Shown: positions 21,992 to 35,318 of the stretch, piece by piece | Numbering within the stretch: the stretch's first letter is position 1 | How the letters are laid out: every line of letters begins with the position of its first letter | Assembly (NCBI GenBank): GCA_021292165.1 | Contig: CM037877.1 | Coordinates: 7,121,980 to 7,185,979 of the forward strand | DNA length: 64,000 bases | DNA from: Shinisaurus crocodilurus | Lineage: Eukaryota > Chordata > Lepidosauria > Squamata > Shinisauridae | Direction: 5' to 3' | Program-made: the position numbers and the translations under genes | The notes under the pieces: model-generated | Database searches by the model: none | Told to the model about the DNA's origin: nothing | The model's input: the letters and a program-made list of their open reading frames with translations, nothing else

Positions 21992-22419
21992 AAGGGAAGA
22001 GACCATCCTCCGCCATCCCCCCGTGCGTCGATCAGCCCCAGCAGGATCAGCCCTTTCCCCTCCACCCAAAACCAGTTTCCCAAAGCAGTCTTCACTCTGT
22101 GCTAAGCTTCCCAAACACAAGCTCCATTGAAATCAATGTGACTTGCCTGGGAGCCAGGCCAGTGAAGGGAATCTGAACCAAGGGCCACTGGGAGGCTGCA
22201 CCCCATGCCTCCCAGGGGTAACATCACGGCAAGGGGGAGTCCAGCCTGGCCCCATACAGCAGCCAAAGAGGGAACAGCTGCAGGGAACTCATTTTGCCCT
22301 TCCCTGCCAGAAAATAAAAGGAAACAAACAAACAAACAAACAAACATCTATAAGAACCTTGTAACTAAGAACTGGTGCCTGAGTTTCGGTTTCCTCCTCC
22401 TCCCTCCCAATCCCTTTTC

Positions 22420-22562
22420 CTTTTGTGTCATGTCTTTTAGATTGTAAGCCTGAGGGCAGGGGCTGCTGTCTAATATTAATCTTTGTAAGCTGCTCTGGGA
22501 GCCTTTTTTGGCTGAAGAGCGGGGTAAAAAAATGCTGTAAATAAATAAATAAATAAATAAAA
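22420..22562 (+). mobile_element. LINE/SINE 3' tail
   Basis: It contains ttagattgtaagcctgaggg, gtaagctgctctgggagcc, and (AAAT)n. Similar tails lie near 21455 and 32500. Confidence 0.55.
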
Positions 22563-24199
22563 TTTACTTCTGAGTAGACATGCCTTTTGGCCAATTTACA
22601 CCTTCTTGGTCCTGGGGGGAGGGCTTTAAGAGAATGGGTTTTTTTGTTTGTTTTGGTTAATCAGCTATGTGAAGGTGCAGAGGAGTGAACGTGCGAAGGA
22701 TTGAGATTTTTTTAAAAAGGAGAAAAAAAGCTTCTCCTGCCCCCTGCCCGCCAAACAACAACAAATGGCAGATACTTCTCTTCCCCACCAGTTTGGGAGA
22801 CACACGTAACGCTGCATTTCCCCCGCCCCTCGAAAGCAATTGTATAACTCCAGTGACGACACTTTTGTGGCCACACCTTGCATGGGCAATGACAGCGCCA
22901 CTTTAGCACACACTAACTGTGTGCTGCAACAGTAAACCACAATAACTGGAAAAAACGTGATAAGCGTAGTCTGGGAAATTTCGGAAGAAACAAAGAATGA
23001 TTACGCAGGACTAGCGTGTGACCGACACTGAAAAGTACTGCAATAAACCTTAGGTGTGGATCCGGTCTTGGTATAAGGCAGCTTTCTAATAATAATGATA
23101 ATCAACAACTTCTAAGGTCCAGATTATGTAGGTTACTTGGTGCGCGTGTGTTCCTGTTACTTGGTGTTCCTGTCTTACACTAGGGGGGCTGGAGAAGCGG
23201 CTTCTTGCAACACTTATCTTAGACATGTTCTTTTTTCAGAAATGCTTCTCACATTGTTCAATGGGACTTACTTCCAATAAAATATGCATAGTTTTAAAGC
23301 CGTAGGCATTTCCATGATTCTGTACTAGGATCATTGGAAGAGCCAGGAAGACTAGAAAAGTTCTAATTCTAAGCAATACTACAAATTTGCTCTTAACCAT
23401 TCTTAGGTGTTAGGATTGTGCAACCATCCTGGAGTTTTATCTGTAGAGTGGTGATCATTGTTCTAATGCCATCAATGGGGCAATGTCATGAGTTTTGGCC
23501 TTCTTCCTTATCAGCATGAAAAAGCCCACTAAGTCTGAAATCAAACAGCCATCTTGAGTTGGCAGAAGCCGAAGCCGTGTCACTAATTTGTATGTACCTT
23601 TGTTTGATCTTCTCACCTACTAGGTTTTAAGGTAAATCACTGTGGAATACCAAGCAGACATTAAATGAAACAGTGCCATTAATTCAGTCCAATGAGATAT
23701 GTTTTATATAACAAAGGGATTTGTTCTGATACTCAAACAATGTATATTAATGAAATAGTCGAAAGAGATTCATTTGGTTCTCAAAGCAAAGACATTAAGG
23801 GAGGGGGGAAAAACCATTTAGAAGTAGAGCATACCTTTTTTTTAAACTGTGCTTTATTTAGGGCTAAGCTGGTAAGCGTCATTCATTAATTACAGAAGAT
23901 TACAAGGAGTTTTAGGGAATTGAGAATCAGAGAGCAGTTGTATGGAACTGCGGCGGCGGCATTTTCACACCTAGATACGGGCTTGTTTCAGTGGTCTTAT
24001 CCCAGCCAAACAACCAGCGAATACCAGGGGGGTGTTTAGCCTGCATAAAGACTTCAGAATCAGGCCCAACAGGGAGAGAGACAGGAAGAACATTTTTTAA
24101 AAAAAATCTCCCAAAGGCAAACAATTAGTCAGAAAGAATCATGTCAGTTTTCTCAGACCAATAAAATGAAGTAAAGGGCGGGGGGGAACACACACACTT
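22563..24199. other. Single-copy stretch, no gene recognised
   Basis: Repeat-poor. A possible SINE end (gtataaggcagctttct, about 23070) is the only fragment noted. Confidence 0.35.
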
Positions 24200-27100
24200 A
24201 AAATCAAGTCTCAACACAGTGGAAATAAATTATAATAAATATGATATACTTTAAAATATATGTGTTCTTAAATAATTCATTGTTTCTATTTTTCTGATTC
24301 AGATTTTAAAGCAACTTCTTTTTTTTTTAACTGCTCTAAAGTCATTTACCAAAGATAAATATCGTGCTTTCCTTAAATAGTTTTTCCTTGATTTTTTTTC
24401 TCTATCATTACAATTAAAAGTCCTACAAAATATGCAAATTTATTTACAGAAAAACAGAGCCAGCATCTTTTTTTTAAACATCCCCCTGTTTTTCAAAATT
24501 CCTTGTAAACAGTTTCAGAAATTCTTCAAAGAGATTGCATTTTTGTAATTTTTTTTGTTTTTGTTTTTTTTAAAGTTTTTTTTTATTTTAATGTTTTTGT
24601 GTTTTTTTTTAAGATTAAGGTTCTAGGCTAAACCCCGCTTCCACCCCGCCCCTGTCCTGAAGGATTCTAGAGCAAATATGGAAGCTACTGAAGCAAAAGA
24701 TGATGAGAGGTTGCTGGCAACAGCTTATGGAAACATGAAAGCGTCTTAGCTGTGATTTCTGTTTTGTTTTGTCATGTTCGAACTCACTTTGGATAGTTCG
24801 TAAGAAGAAAGCCTTTAAGTTTTCTGTTTGCGTTGTCTACAGGAATTGAGGATTTTGTTTCATTTGCTTATTAGTTTATTTATTTATTACTAGCTGGAAT
24901 GCTTGCAGTTAAAAAAGCTGCCGTTAAGCCATCTCCTCCTGTGCCCGCCCCTCCCACCCCCTCAATAAGACACAGCTTCCAACAGCAGTTGGTTGAGAGC
25001 AGGAACTGAATTCAATCTAAACTCTACAAAAGTTACAGTTCTACAACATCTTTGTTTTTTTTTAGCATTAATGCTAACTTCTATGTATATTTTTTTCTTT
25101 TTTTCTTTTTATGTCATCTAATCCTTTCCCCCCCTATTATATAGGTATTTTAAACTTTTTCTTTTTCTTTTTTAAATTCTGTACAACTATTAGGATTTTA
25201 AAGGGGGGGAGTCAGAAGCATTTACAAACTTGTTTTCTTTCAACTTCGTATCAGCCTTCTTTTTTTCTCCTTTACTTTCCAGTCCATTGATCTGTTCATT
25301 TTTTATTTAATTATTAATTTTTTTGCTTTTCACAGATACCCCTCTTAACCACTCAATCCATACATATTATACAGAAAACCATATGAAAGTTTCATAGACT
25401 CTAATTAATGTATAACCAAAGATCCTCCCGAAGTATCAAAGAACTATTGTCTTGCCATTTTTAAAAGCGCTTAAGCATATTTTTTTTTTCAGTTTTTACA
25501 TATTTCATATAATTGCTCTCAAAAACTGTTATAGGAACAGCTCAAGAGAAAAGGAAAGAACTTCTGTAATTTACATACAGCTACAAGTCTGCGATAAAAA
25601 GTTATGTCCTTTGGTCCCTATATAGCTAAGGAATGACAGATAAAGATGCTTAGTGACTAGTGCCATGGGGTATCCATAGCAACCGCATCCTTGGTGGCAA
25701 ACAGGCACTCCTTTTGTCAGTATCAAGGTTTGCATTTCCTGTTTGGAGAAAAGCCGCTGTGGTGACATCAGTTTCGCTGCAGAAATCCTAGTCGATCTTG
25801 CTCCTGTCGTGTTTTTCGATTGTTTGTTTGTTAGTTATATTTTTGTTTCAAGCATATGTCCTTTGAACCCAGCTGACGTGACTTTTCTTGAAGAAATGTT
25901 ACAGTCTACACAATCAGAAAGAGAGTAAGTCTGAAGTCTTCAGCTTGACTGATATTTGCTGATATGTTAAAGATGTAATCCAACAGTTCTCGTTCCTATA
26001 TATATTTATTTAATATATATATATATATATTTCTCTAAATGTGGCCCAGTCAGCCGACGCCCTAAAAAGAGATGAAGAAGATCGTTGCAAATTTAACCAA
26101 CACAGGCTTAACAAAAAAAGCCCCAAAAATTAAAAAAGGAAGAATGAAAGATAGAGAAAACTGACAAGGGAAGAGAAGATCAAAAGAGCATACCTTAAAA
26201 AGAAAAAGGACAACAAAAGAAAAAACGACAACAGTAAATTTAGGAGAACACCTGTTTCCAAGACAATCTTGCTCCCATTGTGGATACTAAATGCAAATTT
26301 GGTTAATGGGTTTAGGATCAGACCCCTAAACTGTTTTGTAACTTGTATAGAAAATTATATGATCCATCTCCCATTTATGAGGTCATATTTTCCTAATATT
26401 TTATGTATTTTCCTAGGTACTAACAGCTGACTATGAGGACCTTCTTATCCTAATAAAATCTGAAATGTTTCTTCCGCTTATGAAATAACAACACTGTGTA
26501 ATAATATACATACATACATACACAGCCTGATTCATATGGCTCTTGGCCTGTGTGACAGCTCCAGCATTCATATGGGGCGCTGCATGAGTGAAATCTTCCC
26601 CATTCACTTCAAATTATGAAACAGCTCAGACATGCATCCTCACTGCATGTGGGAAGCTACTGACGACCCCAAGGTATAAGTGTGAAAATCTGCTCTCGTA
26701 AGAATTCTGGGGTTGTGCATCAATATTACCATGAAACTTTGGATTGGCCTTTAGCGATCTTGTATTTCCTCTGTTTTCTATCATTTCCCCCCCTCACACT
26801 TCTACATTTGCCAAATATCAGGATGCTTCTACATTACATTTTCAGACTGCAGGAGCATTCCCCCAAGTCGCTCCCATAAATGTAATTCAGAAAAGACCCA
26901 TCCAAGACGTGCTGTGGAGCGTGTCTCTGAGCTTTAGAGTTACATGGGCTTTCTTGGAAGAAAGCCATGTGTATAAAACTTTCCTGCACACTGGAATGAC
27001 TTGTAGGAGCACTCCTGTAGGTTGAAAAAAAATATATCAAAGTGCCTTCCCCCCCAATTTGACCATGACAGTTTAGTATTGTACCACCCCATTCTTGTTT

Positions 27101-28900
27101 TTCCTACCATGAACAATCAAGATACTGATTTTGGCATTTGGGTCTATCATCACCTATTATTTCTTATGTTGCATTACCTAATTTTGTGGGTCCCTATAGC
27201 AAGCAAGGCGAAACTGTTTTATGTTTCAGCTTTTCCCTCTTAACTTTCTGTGGACAGCTAGCTACCAATAAAGTATTTTCCTTTGCAAATGGCAGAAAGA
27301 AACACTTCGAACAGGTGGCTTGGAAAATAAAATTGCCTGGAACAAACTTTCTCTCTCTCTCTCTCTCTCTCTGCAATAAAATAAACGTAAAAATGTAAAG
27401 CTAACATTCCTTAAATTAAAAAAATTTAATCATGATCCAACTAAACTTGACATTTAAGGAGGATGCTTAATCATTACGGATTAACTCTTATCTCTTGCTA
27501 GCAAGCAGGTTTCTCTTCTTATACACTGGGTGATTTATTACATCAAGAAACTTAGAAACCGCAAAAGCTCCCCTCTGGTGGAGAAGTGTCATGCGTTATA
27601 TCAAACCATGCTGGCAGGTTTTCCACACTGTTGATTGAACAAACAGCAAACCGTACACAGCAGTCTAAACAATTACAACACCGAAAATAATAAGAATAGA
27701 AGAAGAAATTAAAAAAGGAAAACACTCATCCAGGACCCTTTTTCAGTTGTAACCAAACAAAAGAAAAAATGCATCTTACTTTTGAATCAGGATTTTTTTC
27801 TCCCCAAAATAACATGCCCCCCTCCCCAAAAAACAATGGATTTATTAAGAGTTATTATACTACAAAACCTTAAAATTAGGTATTCTGATAAGGCACGTTA
27901 GAAGCCGCAGGATTTTATTTTCTAGCTCGCTTTGTAATATAGCTATTTTCTTTTGTAAAACTACTGTGATTACCTCTTTGAATTTTTGAGAGGGATTAGA
28001 AATATCTTAAGGAAGAAAGAAAGAAAAATCAATTGAAAAAGGCCCCCAATTATCCATTTAAAAACACAAGATTTTAGAGTGCAAAAATACAACTCACACG
28101 TTTTTCCTGTTTCCTTTTTTTGCTAGAAATTATTCATACATTTATAACAATCCCATTTTTTTCTGTAAAGAATTAGAAATTCATGGTTTTTCCCCCTTCC
28201 ATGTGATATCTAAAGAAGCATAAACCGCTGAACGAGAAATTAAACAACAAAGAAACCACTGCAAGCACTAAAGAAAACGAACAAATAATAAAAACAAAAA
28301 TGAGCACAGCAATCAAAAACCGTGGCAGCACAAAAGTCAAGAAAGGCACATGTGATCATGACTGGCCAATCATCAACTGATACAACATCCAAGAAAAAAT
28401 GCTTCAATCACGGCACCTGCACGAAACTTGACGGCATGTCATGCAACCAATCCTTAGCTTTGTTACATGGGCGCCATCATGTCACACTGTCAACTTCGAG
28501 TTGATTTGAACTTACGGACTGGGGGACTGTATTCTCCACTTTCCTGTCATTACGTGAACTTTTTTCCTAGCTCAGCGCGAGACTGTGGTGGATTTGACTG
28601 GCTCTTGGTTGGTTTTGTTGGAATTTGATTGAATGACAAAAGAAGAAAAGATTTTTTTTATATATATATATTTATATTTATATATAGTTTGGAAAAAGGG
28701 GGAAGGTGGGAAGGAAGATATAGATTAAAACAAAAAATAAAAAGGGAAAAAAAGTAAGCACCAAACACAGCATCGTTCCAAAAAAGCTCTAATGAACACA
28801 CAATCGAACAAGAGAAAAAAAAAGGTAAAGAAAGAGGAAACGGAAACAAAAAGGAATAAATAAAAAAAAAGGCATGGAGGAGGCCTAGCAAGAGACACAC
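24200..28900. other. Repeat-poor AT-rich block, candidate long 3'UTR or non-coding transcript
   Basis: About 4.7 kb without a recognisable transposon, which is unusual in this window. From about 24300 to 25500 the plus strand is T-rich with many T runs. From about 26050 to 28900 the plus strand is A-rich, so the minus strand is T-rich and reads like a U-rich 3'UTR. Poly(A)-signal hexamers on the minus strand (plus-strand tttatt) occur near 24439 and 23857. No coding exon is identified next to it. Whether it belongs to the CELF gene upstream, to another gene, or to none is undecided. Confidence 0.3.
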
Positions 28901-31240
28901 TGACATATACACACAGTTCATGTGGACACATAATAAACAGTGACCATTAACAGAACAATATGTCGTGGCAGCTGATAGAAGCATGCATTAGATGGATGAC
29001 AGCAGACACCGATAAATTGGTTTGCAAAGTCTGGAAAATATATTGGCTGCCAACCATCCCTTTTCGGTTTTAAAACAAACCTTTCCCAGCCATGCCTACA
29101 TTTGCAGGCCTGAACTGGATGGGATATTTCTAATATGTGAATCTGGCTCAAAACCCAACTGTCAGTCCTGCTTTGAAGGTGTCTTGGACTGAGCTCAGAC
29201 CTGATGTCTCTTTCATCAAAGGTGTAAAGAAATAAAAAAGAAGAAGGTGTGGGCTATGACTTGAGTCAGATATGCCAGCCTGCAACACGCTGTATGTAGG
29301 AGAGTCATGTCAATTCCAGTCACCATCAGAGTCTTGCTACCAGATGAGAGGTATGTTGTTAGCTTAGCTGTTTCAAAGAGCTTCTCCAAACCTAGAACTT
29401 CATTTCACCTTAGGTTTTCTTCTTCATCAGTGTTCAGTTCCTTATCACAGTTGGCTTTGGGCTCCCTTTTTGAAAACCTAGTCATTTGGACGGGATCCTC
29501 CCTGAATCCTAGGTTTCCCTATTTCTACAGGGCACCTCAGGACTGAGCTCTACGTTTCCTGGTTACCGTATAAGGTTTCTTTAGGTCTGAGCCTATGAAT
29601 CCCACACCCGGAACCACTGAGATAAACTCTAGGCACCAGGGACTTGGCATTCACAGGCTCCTTGAGATGCAGGCTGATCATCGTGATGCAATCAATCCAT
29701 CCCCAAAATTATTTGAGAAGTTGGTCGGACCCAGCGATTTTGTTAACAGTCTTGGATACACGTTGAGCCCTTCACAAGATAGGTTCAGTCAGTGTATACC
29801 AAACCTTTGGAAAACTCAACTGCTTTGGGCGTGGAAATACAGAGATTCACTAAATTATAGAACACTCAACTGAGAGGTAGTAAGTATCTATCTTCTCTTG
29901 TTAAAGGCCCCTTGTGCCAATCTGGGATACTCCTCTTACCATCTTCCCTATGCTCCACTATCACCTGTGTGAAGGTAACAGTTGCATAATGACAGTTCCA
30001 TAATTTATCTTCTCCCAGGACTGAAGAGAAATACACATATTTACCAAATAATGGTGACCATAGCAAAAGAAAATGCTTAAAACATCTGAGAGTAACTCAG
30101 GGCTGCTAAACACAAGACAGTTCTGTATAGGAAAACCATCTAAAAGGGCTACCCATGTTAGTCTGGTTTAGCAAAAATATTTAGAGGAAATTATAGATGC
30201 TCAAAGCCAACAATTTTGTTATGAGATAAACTTTCATTCATCAGATGCATGAACTGGTCTAGAAAGTTGGTAGGAATATATACATGAGTGAGTATAGATG
30301 AAAACCCCAATGATACCAGCAGACGGTTCTCAATCATATGCCGAAGAATTTAGGATTCAGAATAGGACTGTTCCACTCCCATTGCTGTGGGGTACAGTAT
30401 ATCCAATTTATAGTGTACCCAACTTGCAGTAATAGTGGCAAAGGTAACATTAACCAGATGGGCACATGTAGATAAATGCTCACATCCTTAGTATTTTACT
30501 ATGGGTACGTGTGGCAAGAAACCATGAAATGAAGATGGCAGACATTTGTGTCACATTACAGACATGGGATCTCTTCTGCTTAGGAAAACCAGCTGGGCTG
30601 AAGTAGCTCCGAGGATGTGGGGTGGTAGAAATGTATGTTCCAAGATTGGGACTTGTTGTGTGGAATATTTTTTATGCATGTGTTCGAAGTAGAGTTGCTG
30701 GCAAAGCTTCTCGTTCTGGAGCTTGGGCACAAGTTTCAGGGGCATGTAATGCTCACTTCAAGAAGCAGTGAGCATTAGGGCTCCCAAATTCTTACCAGAT
30801 TAAAATCCAGACAGGCAATTGCCCTCGGAAGAACTACATTTCCCACGAGCCATCAGGGCTTTTTGTCCTGGTGTGCAACTCCATGGCATACCAGGTGCCA
30901 GAGAGGCAGGGAGGGAGATGCACTCTCTGGTTCGTCCCTCTCTCTGCTGCTGAAGCCCCGAGGCTGGGATTGGAGGGCAGTGTTCATGGGAGGGGACTAG
31001 AGCTTTCCCAGTAGGGGGGGAATTTGGCTTTGGCTTGGAAATAAGATGGCTACCTCCTGGTTTTGTGGGAAATAGCTCAGGTGATTTCTGAGCCAGCATC
31101 AACATGACCTGTGTGTCACTCATTCATCATGAGTGAAGTTTGCAGACTAAGGTGGAAGGTTTTGATGATGTGGAATATCCACAGAACCCTCACAAGGAAT
31201 TAAATGGAGCGTGCTGTGCGGCATCTCCTGCTTACCGGTT
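28901..31240. other. Single-copy stretch, no gene recognised
   Basis: Low repeat content. Frames of 60-107 codons on both strands show no domain or splice context. Confidence 0.35.
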
Positions 31241-31312
31241 TTGGAATAGGGTAACCAGCTGCCTGCAAAGGAAAAGAGGGGCTCCTGGACCTTCTAATAC
31301 AACTTTGCTCTC

Positions 31313-31318
31313 TCTCTT

Positions 31319-31353
<35 letters not shown>

Positions 31354-31355
31354 GT
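31313..31355. repeat. (CT)n microsatellite
   Basis: A CT-rich run interrupted by TTTC, followed by a T run; it yields a spurious Ser/Leu-rich frame. Confidence 0.9.
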
Positions 31356-31439
31356 TTCTTTTTTTTTTTGGCTGAATTTTTAAACCATTGCTATGCTCTG
31401 TTGTTTATTTCCATGTGATTTTATACATTATGCTGGTGT

Positions 31440-31530
31440 TTTTTTGTTTTTTTTTTAATCATTCCTATTGTACACTGCCCTGACAGCTTTGCTGAAGGGT
31501 AGCCTAAAAATCTTTTAAATAAATAGTTGT
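31440..31530 (+). mobile_element. LINE 3' tail fragment
   Basis: gtacactgccctgacagct and ttttaaataaata resemble the L2-like tails elsewhere in the window. Confidence 0.4.
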
Positions 31531-31869
31531 GTAGGACAGTCACGTAGGGCAAGGGTGAAAAAAGGTGCATCTCCTGAAACTGGCTCTTCTACACAACTAT
31601 TACAAGTGCATGACTTGTCTTTTGCCTCTGGGCCTCCTCCCTGTTGGGCCTGTCATCACAGAAAGTGATAAAAGGCCCCAATCCCTGGAAGCCAGCCTTT
31701 ATGCAACTTAAAACAAATCTCTCTCCCCGCCCCCCCCTGTGAACTGGGTGATGGAGCATGAACTAAAAAATCGGCACAGATGCTACCTCTGGCCATGTCC
31801 TAAGGATTCTTGTGTTTTCATATGAAGGTGTTATCTTTTAGGTTTTCACTGACTTCACTTTAATTTATG

Positions 31870-31961
31870 GAGGAGGAGGAAGAGGAAGAGGAAGAAGAAG
31901 AAGAAAGAAGAAGAAGAAGAAGAAGAAGAAGAAGAAGAAGAAGAAGAAGAAGAAGAAGAGA
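31870..31961. repeat. (GAA)n tract 1
   Basis: GGA units pass into long GAA/AAG runs. It codes spurious poly-Glu/Lys or poly-Phe/Leu depending on frame. Confidence 0.97.
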
Positions 31962-33173
31962 ACGCTTGTGCATGTTTTTGAGAGCAATTGTGAGCCTGTT
32001 TTCAGTTTGTAGGCGCTCCCTCCCTTGGTTTCCATAACATTCATAAAATGGGAATAATCCCAGTGCTCAATGACAGGAATGCCTCCCAAAGTTGGATGGG
32101 CTTGGATCCAAAGTTCTCCCTGTACAAATGAAGGCCCTTTTCTGCTGATGCAATGGGTGGGTTACAGGATTCTGCTGATTCCCTCCCCATGTGCTGTGTC
32201 CCTCCCTTGACTTTAGAAGGAGCTTGCTGAGGAGATGCAAAGGGCTTTAGTGGAAAGGGGAGGTGAGAAAGCCCCATTGTATGAATGGAACTCCACCAGC
32301 AGTTTCTTGGATCCAAGCCATGGAGCTGTAGCTCTCCTAAGGTGGGCTAGTGCAACAAAGGCAAATGCCACTTCCCAGGAACAGCAGCTAAAGCCCTACC
32401 GAAGCCAAGTCTAAGTACATGTAACTGGACCAAACTCACATTCTTCCCCTGTTACCCTCACCTCCATCTTCCTTCAATGCTGCTGTGGCCTCCCCCATAT
32501 TGAATTTTAGGTTGTAAACTCCTTGGGGCACGGGCTTGCCTCTTTGTTGTTATAAGGCACCACGCGCATAGCTGACACTATAAAGAAGATAATAGTAAGC
32601 ATATAAAACCATTGGAGAGGTCAAGGAGAGAAGGTGGACCAGAAATATTATGGGAAGCCAAGTGCAGGAATGCTTCCAGATTAAGGGACAAGTGGGCAGG
32701 AGCAAGGGCTGATCATCTGCATATGCAGAATGCCATAGCAGAATTGGTATCTGGTTTAGAACATGGTTTTAGGGGAGCCCCAGCTTTCTTGGAAATGTAC
32801 ATTTGTAGCCCTTGTAGAGTTTGCATGAATATGTCTGATGGCGTGAAGGCACTGTTGGCAAAAGTGAGACAGATCACGATCCCATCACCAGTCTAAAAGG
32901 TGAGTCTTGTCTGCCGTTCCTACTGGCTTACCAATAGAGCATGGAAGCACCCAACGGCAACCACTCTAATTGGGCCTCCCAGCGGCATGTGGTTGGCCAA
33001 TAGGAGAACAGGATACTGGGCTAGATAAGCCTTTGGTCTGCTCCAGCTTCAGGGCTCTTCGTTATGTACATTGCTAGACTTGAATGTCCTGTGATTTATG
33101 TGTGAAGTGAGTAGCTTCCCTTTTTTCGGCTCCCTTCTATAAATGCTCTTTTGGAGGCAGTCTCCTCCAACAG
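31962..33173. other. Mostly single-copy, with an inverted-repeat and a LINE-like fragment
   Basis: ggcttggatccaa (about 32099) and ttggatccaagcc (about 32310) form the outer pair of a diverged inverted repeat of about 220 bp. 32500-32600 resembles a LINE tail (ttgtaaactccttggggc). 32985-33065 is a plus copy of the 'gctggatcaggcc' repeat end. Confidence 0.4.
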
Positions 33174-33355
33174 GGAAGAAGAAGAAGAAGAAGAAGAAGA
33201 AGAAGAAGAAGAAGAAGAAGAAGAAGAAGAAGAAGAAGAAGAAGAAGAAGAAGAAGAGAAGAACGAAGAAGAAGAAGAAAGAAGAAGAAGAAGAAGAAGA
33301 CGAAGAGAAGAAGAAGAAGAAGAAGAAGAAGAGAAGAAGAGAGAAGAAGAAAAAC
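33174..33355. repeat. (GAA)n tract 2, about 180 bp
   Basis: The longest GAA run in the window, with a nearly pure first half and interrupted second half (gaacgaa, gacgaa, gagaa). Confidence 0.98.
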
Positions 33356-34497
33356 TATTCAGCTCAAGCTGTTCACTCCTCCCTATTCTGGTCCACAAGC
33401 CAAATGTTCCAGTGCTTTATTTTCAGCAATACGTATCGTATTGCACTGTCTGCATCAAGGTGAAGATTCGCATGCGAGACCCATATATTTAATTTTTATG
33501 TGGGACTGAACTTTCATTTTGGCATTTACAGCCAAGCTGGGGAAGGGGAAATTTCCATCCAGAATGCCTAAGACTATCTTACCATTCATGTCCTGCACTC
33601 AGACAACCTTACATCACCCGCAGCCGAGCACTCGGAAGGACTTCTGTCGGCAGCCATTTCTGTGGATCGAGGCTCTGCTTCAGTTCCATCTCTCCTCTCA
33701 CCCTCCCTCCTCAACCAAAATCCTCCTGAAACCAAGGCTGTACTCAGCCTCTCGCAGCCAGGCCTGGCTGTGCGGAAATAAGCTGACTCTAATCTTTCGA
33801 CACTCAATTAGCACGTTGGATATTTTATTATTATTTTTTGCCTGCAGCTTCAAATTACCTTCAAGGTGTATGGGCGCAATTAACTAAAAATATTTCTTGA
33901 CTCATTTTTAATTGCACTAAAACTAGGATGCACCTCCAGCTAGGATGAGTAAGGTGAAAATTGGTGTCCCCATATGTTTAAGATTGATTGAAGCCTGAGA
34001 TCACTCAATAAGCTTTCGTAGACCTATTAATTATTAAACTTTTATTAATTTCTTTTTACATTAAAAAAATAAAATCCAAAGTCCCACTTTGTATGATGTT
34101 CCTGAATTTAATAATTGCATCAGTGAAGGTAGAATTCTTGTGTGAGAAATGCAATTGAGCACATCTTGTTGGATTAAATGGGGCCCCAGTAATACAGACA
34201 TCAATGTTCATGAGTTTCTTTGCTGGGGAGTGAGCACACATATAAGTATCTACATCCTATTTTCAACCTGGTAAATGCTAACCTGGGGTGGTGGGGGAAT
34301 AAAAAAAAATTCACTAAAACTGAGGGCAACGTTCTCAAAACAATAAACATAACCCACAGTTAAAACAGGATTATCCTGTTCTCGCTCAAGTAAAAATAGT
34401 CACCCAAAAGTAGTTCAGACTTTGACAAGAATGTCACATCACCCATACTTTTTATATAGCCATGACATGATCTATCTGCCTGGACAGCTGTGGGAGA
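33356..34497. other. Single-copy stretch with an enhancer-like segment
   Basis: About 33780-33930 contains several homeodomain-type cores (ctcaattagcac, gcgcaattaac, tttttaattgc) in complex sequence. No exon signal. Confidence 0.35.
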
Positions 34498-34499
34498 GG

Positions 34500-34705
34500 G
34501 TGGATGGAGGAAGCCATAGCTCCATGGTAGAGCACATGTTTTGCATGCATAAGGTGCCAGATTCAATCCCTGGCATCTCCATGGGGCTGGAATAGGTGCC
34601 TACTTGAGACCTTGCAGAACCACTGCCTTCCAGCCACAGTTGACAACACTGGGCTAAATTGAACTGGCAGAAGTTCACTACGATCCCAGGCCTGTGAGAA
34701 CCTTT
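34500..34705 (+). mobile_element. tRNA-like SINE of the 'ggcatctcc' family
   Basis: A tRNA-like head is present: tagctccatggtagagcac with box-B-like agattcaatccc. It is followed by ggcatctcc, acagttgacaacactgggct. It matches the body of the 5S-headed SINE. Confidence 0.7.
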
Positions 34706-35214
34706 TTACCTGGAGACTGAATCTGAGACCTTCATGCAAAGCATGTGCGCTTTCACTGAGTTTTTCGGCCCCTCTCCCGACAGCTATGGTATTTCTGAAG
34801 TGCTATAATAAATGGCAAAACCTGTTTACCGGGGACATAGTGGGGATGAGTGTGCAAGTTATCAGCAATTATGGTTCTTTTATAACACCTCTGAAAAAAA
34901 CTGTTGCCTGCCTGGGGGCCTTGCTGACCATAAGCCATTGTTTCCCCATGTGTCTCTCAGAAAGGCAAGGCTTGCCATTAGTGGATGGAGACTTTGCTGA
35001 GAAAAGCCAGTCAACAAACAACCTGATGCTGATGCGGATTTGCTAGCATTAACGCCTTTATACAACTCTAACAAGTGTGCTCTCAAACACTTGGCAAATG
35101 CATGCACCTGTTTTCACATTAAATGAACAAGGGTTTATGCAGCATGGTGGTGAGTCCACCAAATGAGCCAACTACTTCCACAGAGTTTGGCAGTGTGCCC
35201 CGTCAAGCAATTAA

Positions 35215-35318
35215 AGAAGAAGAAGAAAGAAAGAGAGAAGAGAAGAAGAAGAAGAAAGATGAAGAAGAAGAAGAAGAAGAAGAAGAAGAAGAAGAAGAAG
35301 AAGAAGAAGAAAGAAGAC
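35215..35318. repeat. (GAA)n tract 3
   Basis: GAA units with AAAG interruptions in the first half, pure in the second. Confidence 0.97.

Noticed and set aside
33143..33492. Poly-Glu / poly-Lys / poly-Ser open frames of 100-113 codons on both strands
   Set aside because: They are translations of a GAA microsatellite in different frames; the same applies near 31.9 and 35.2 kb.
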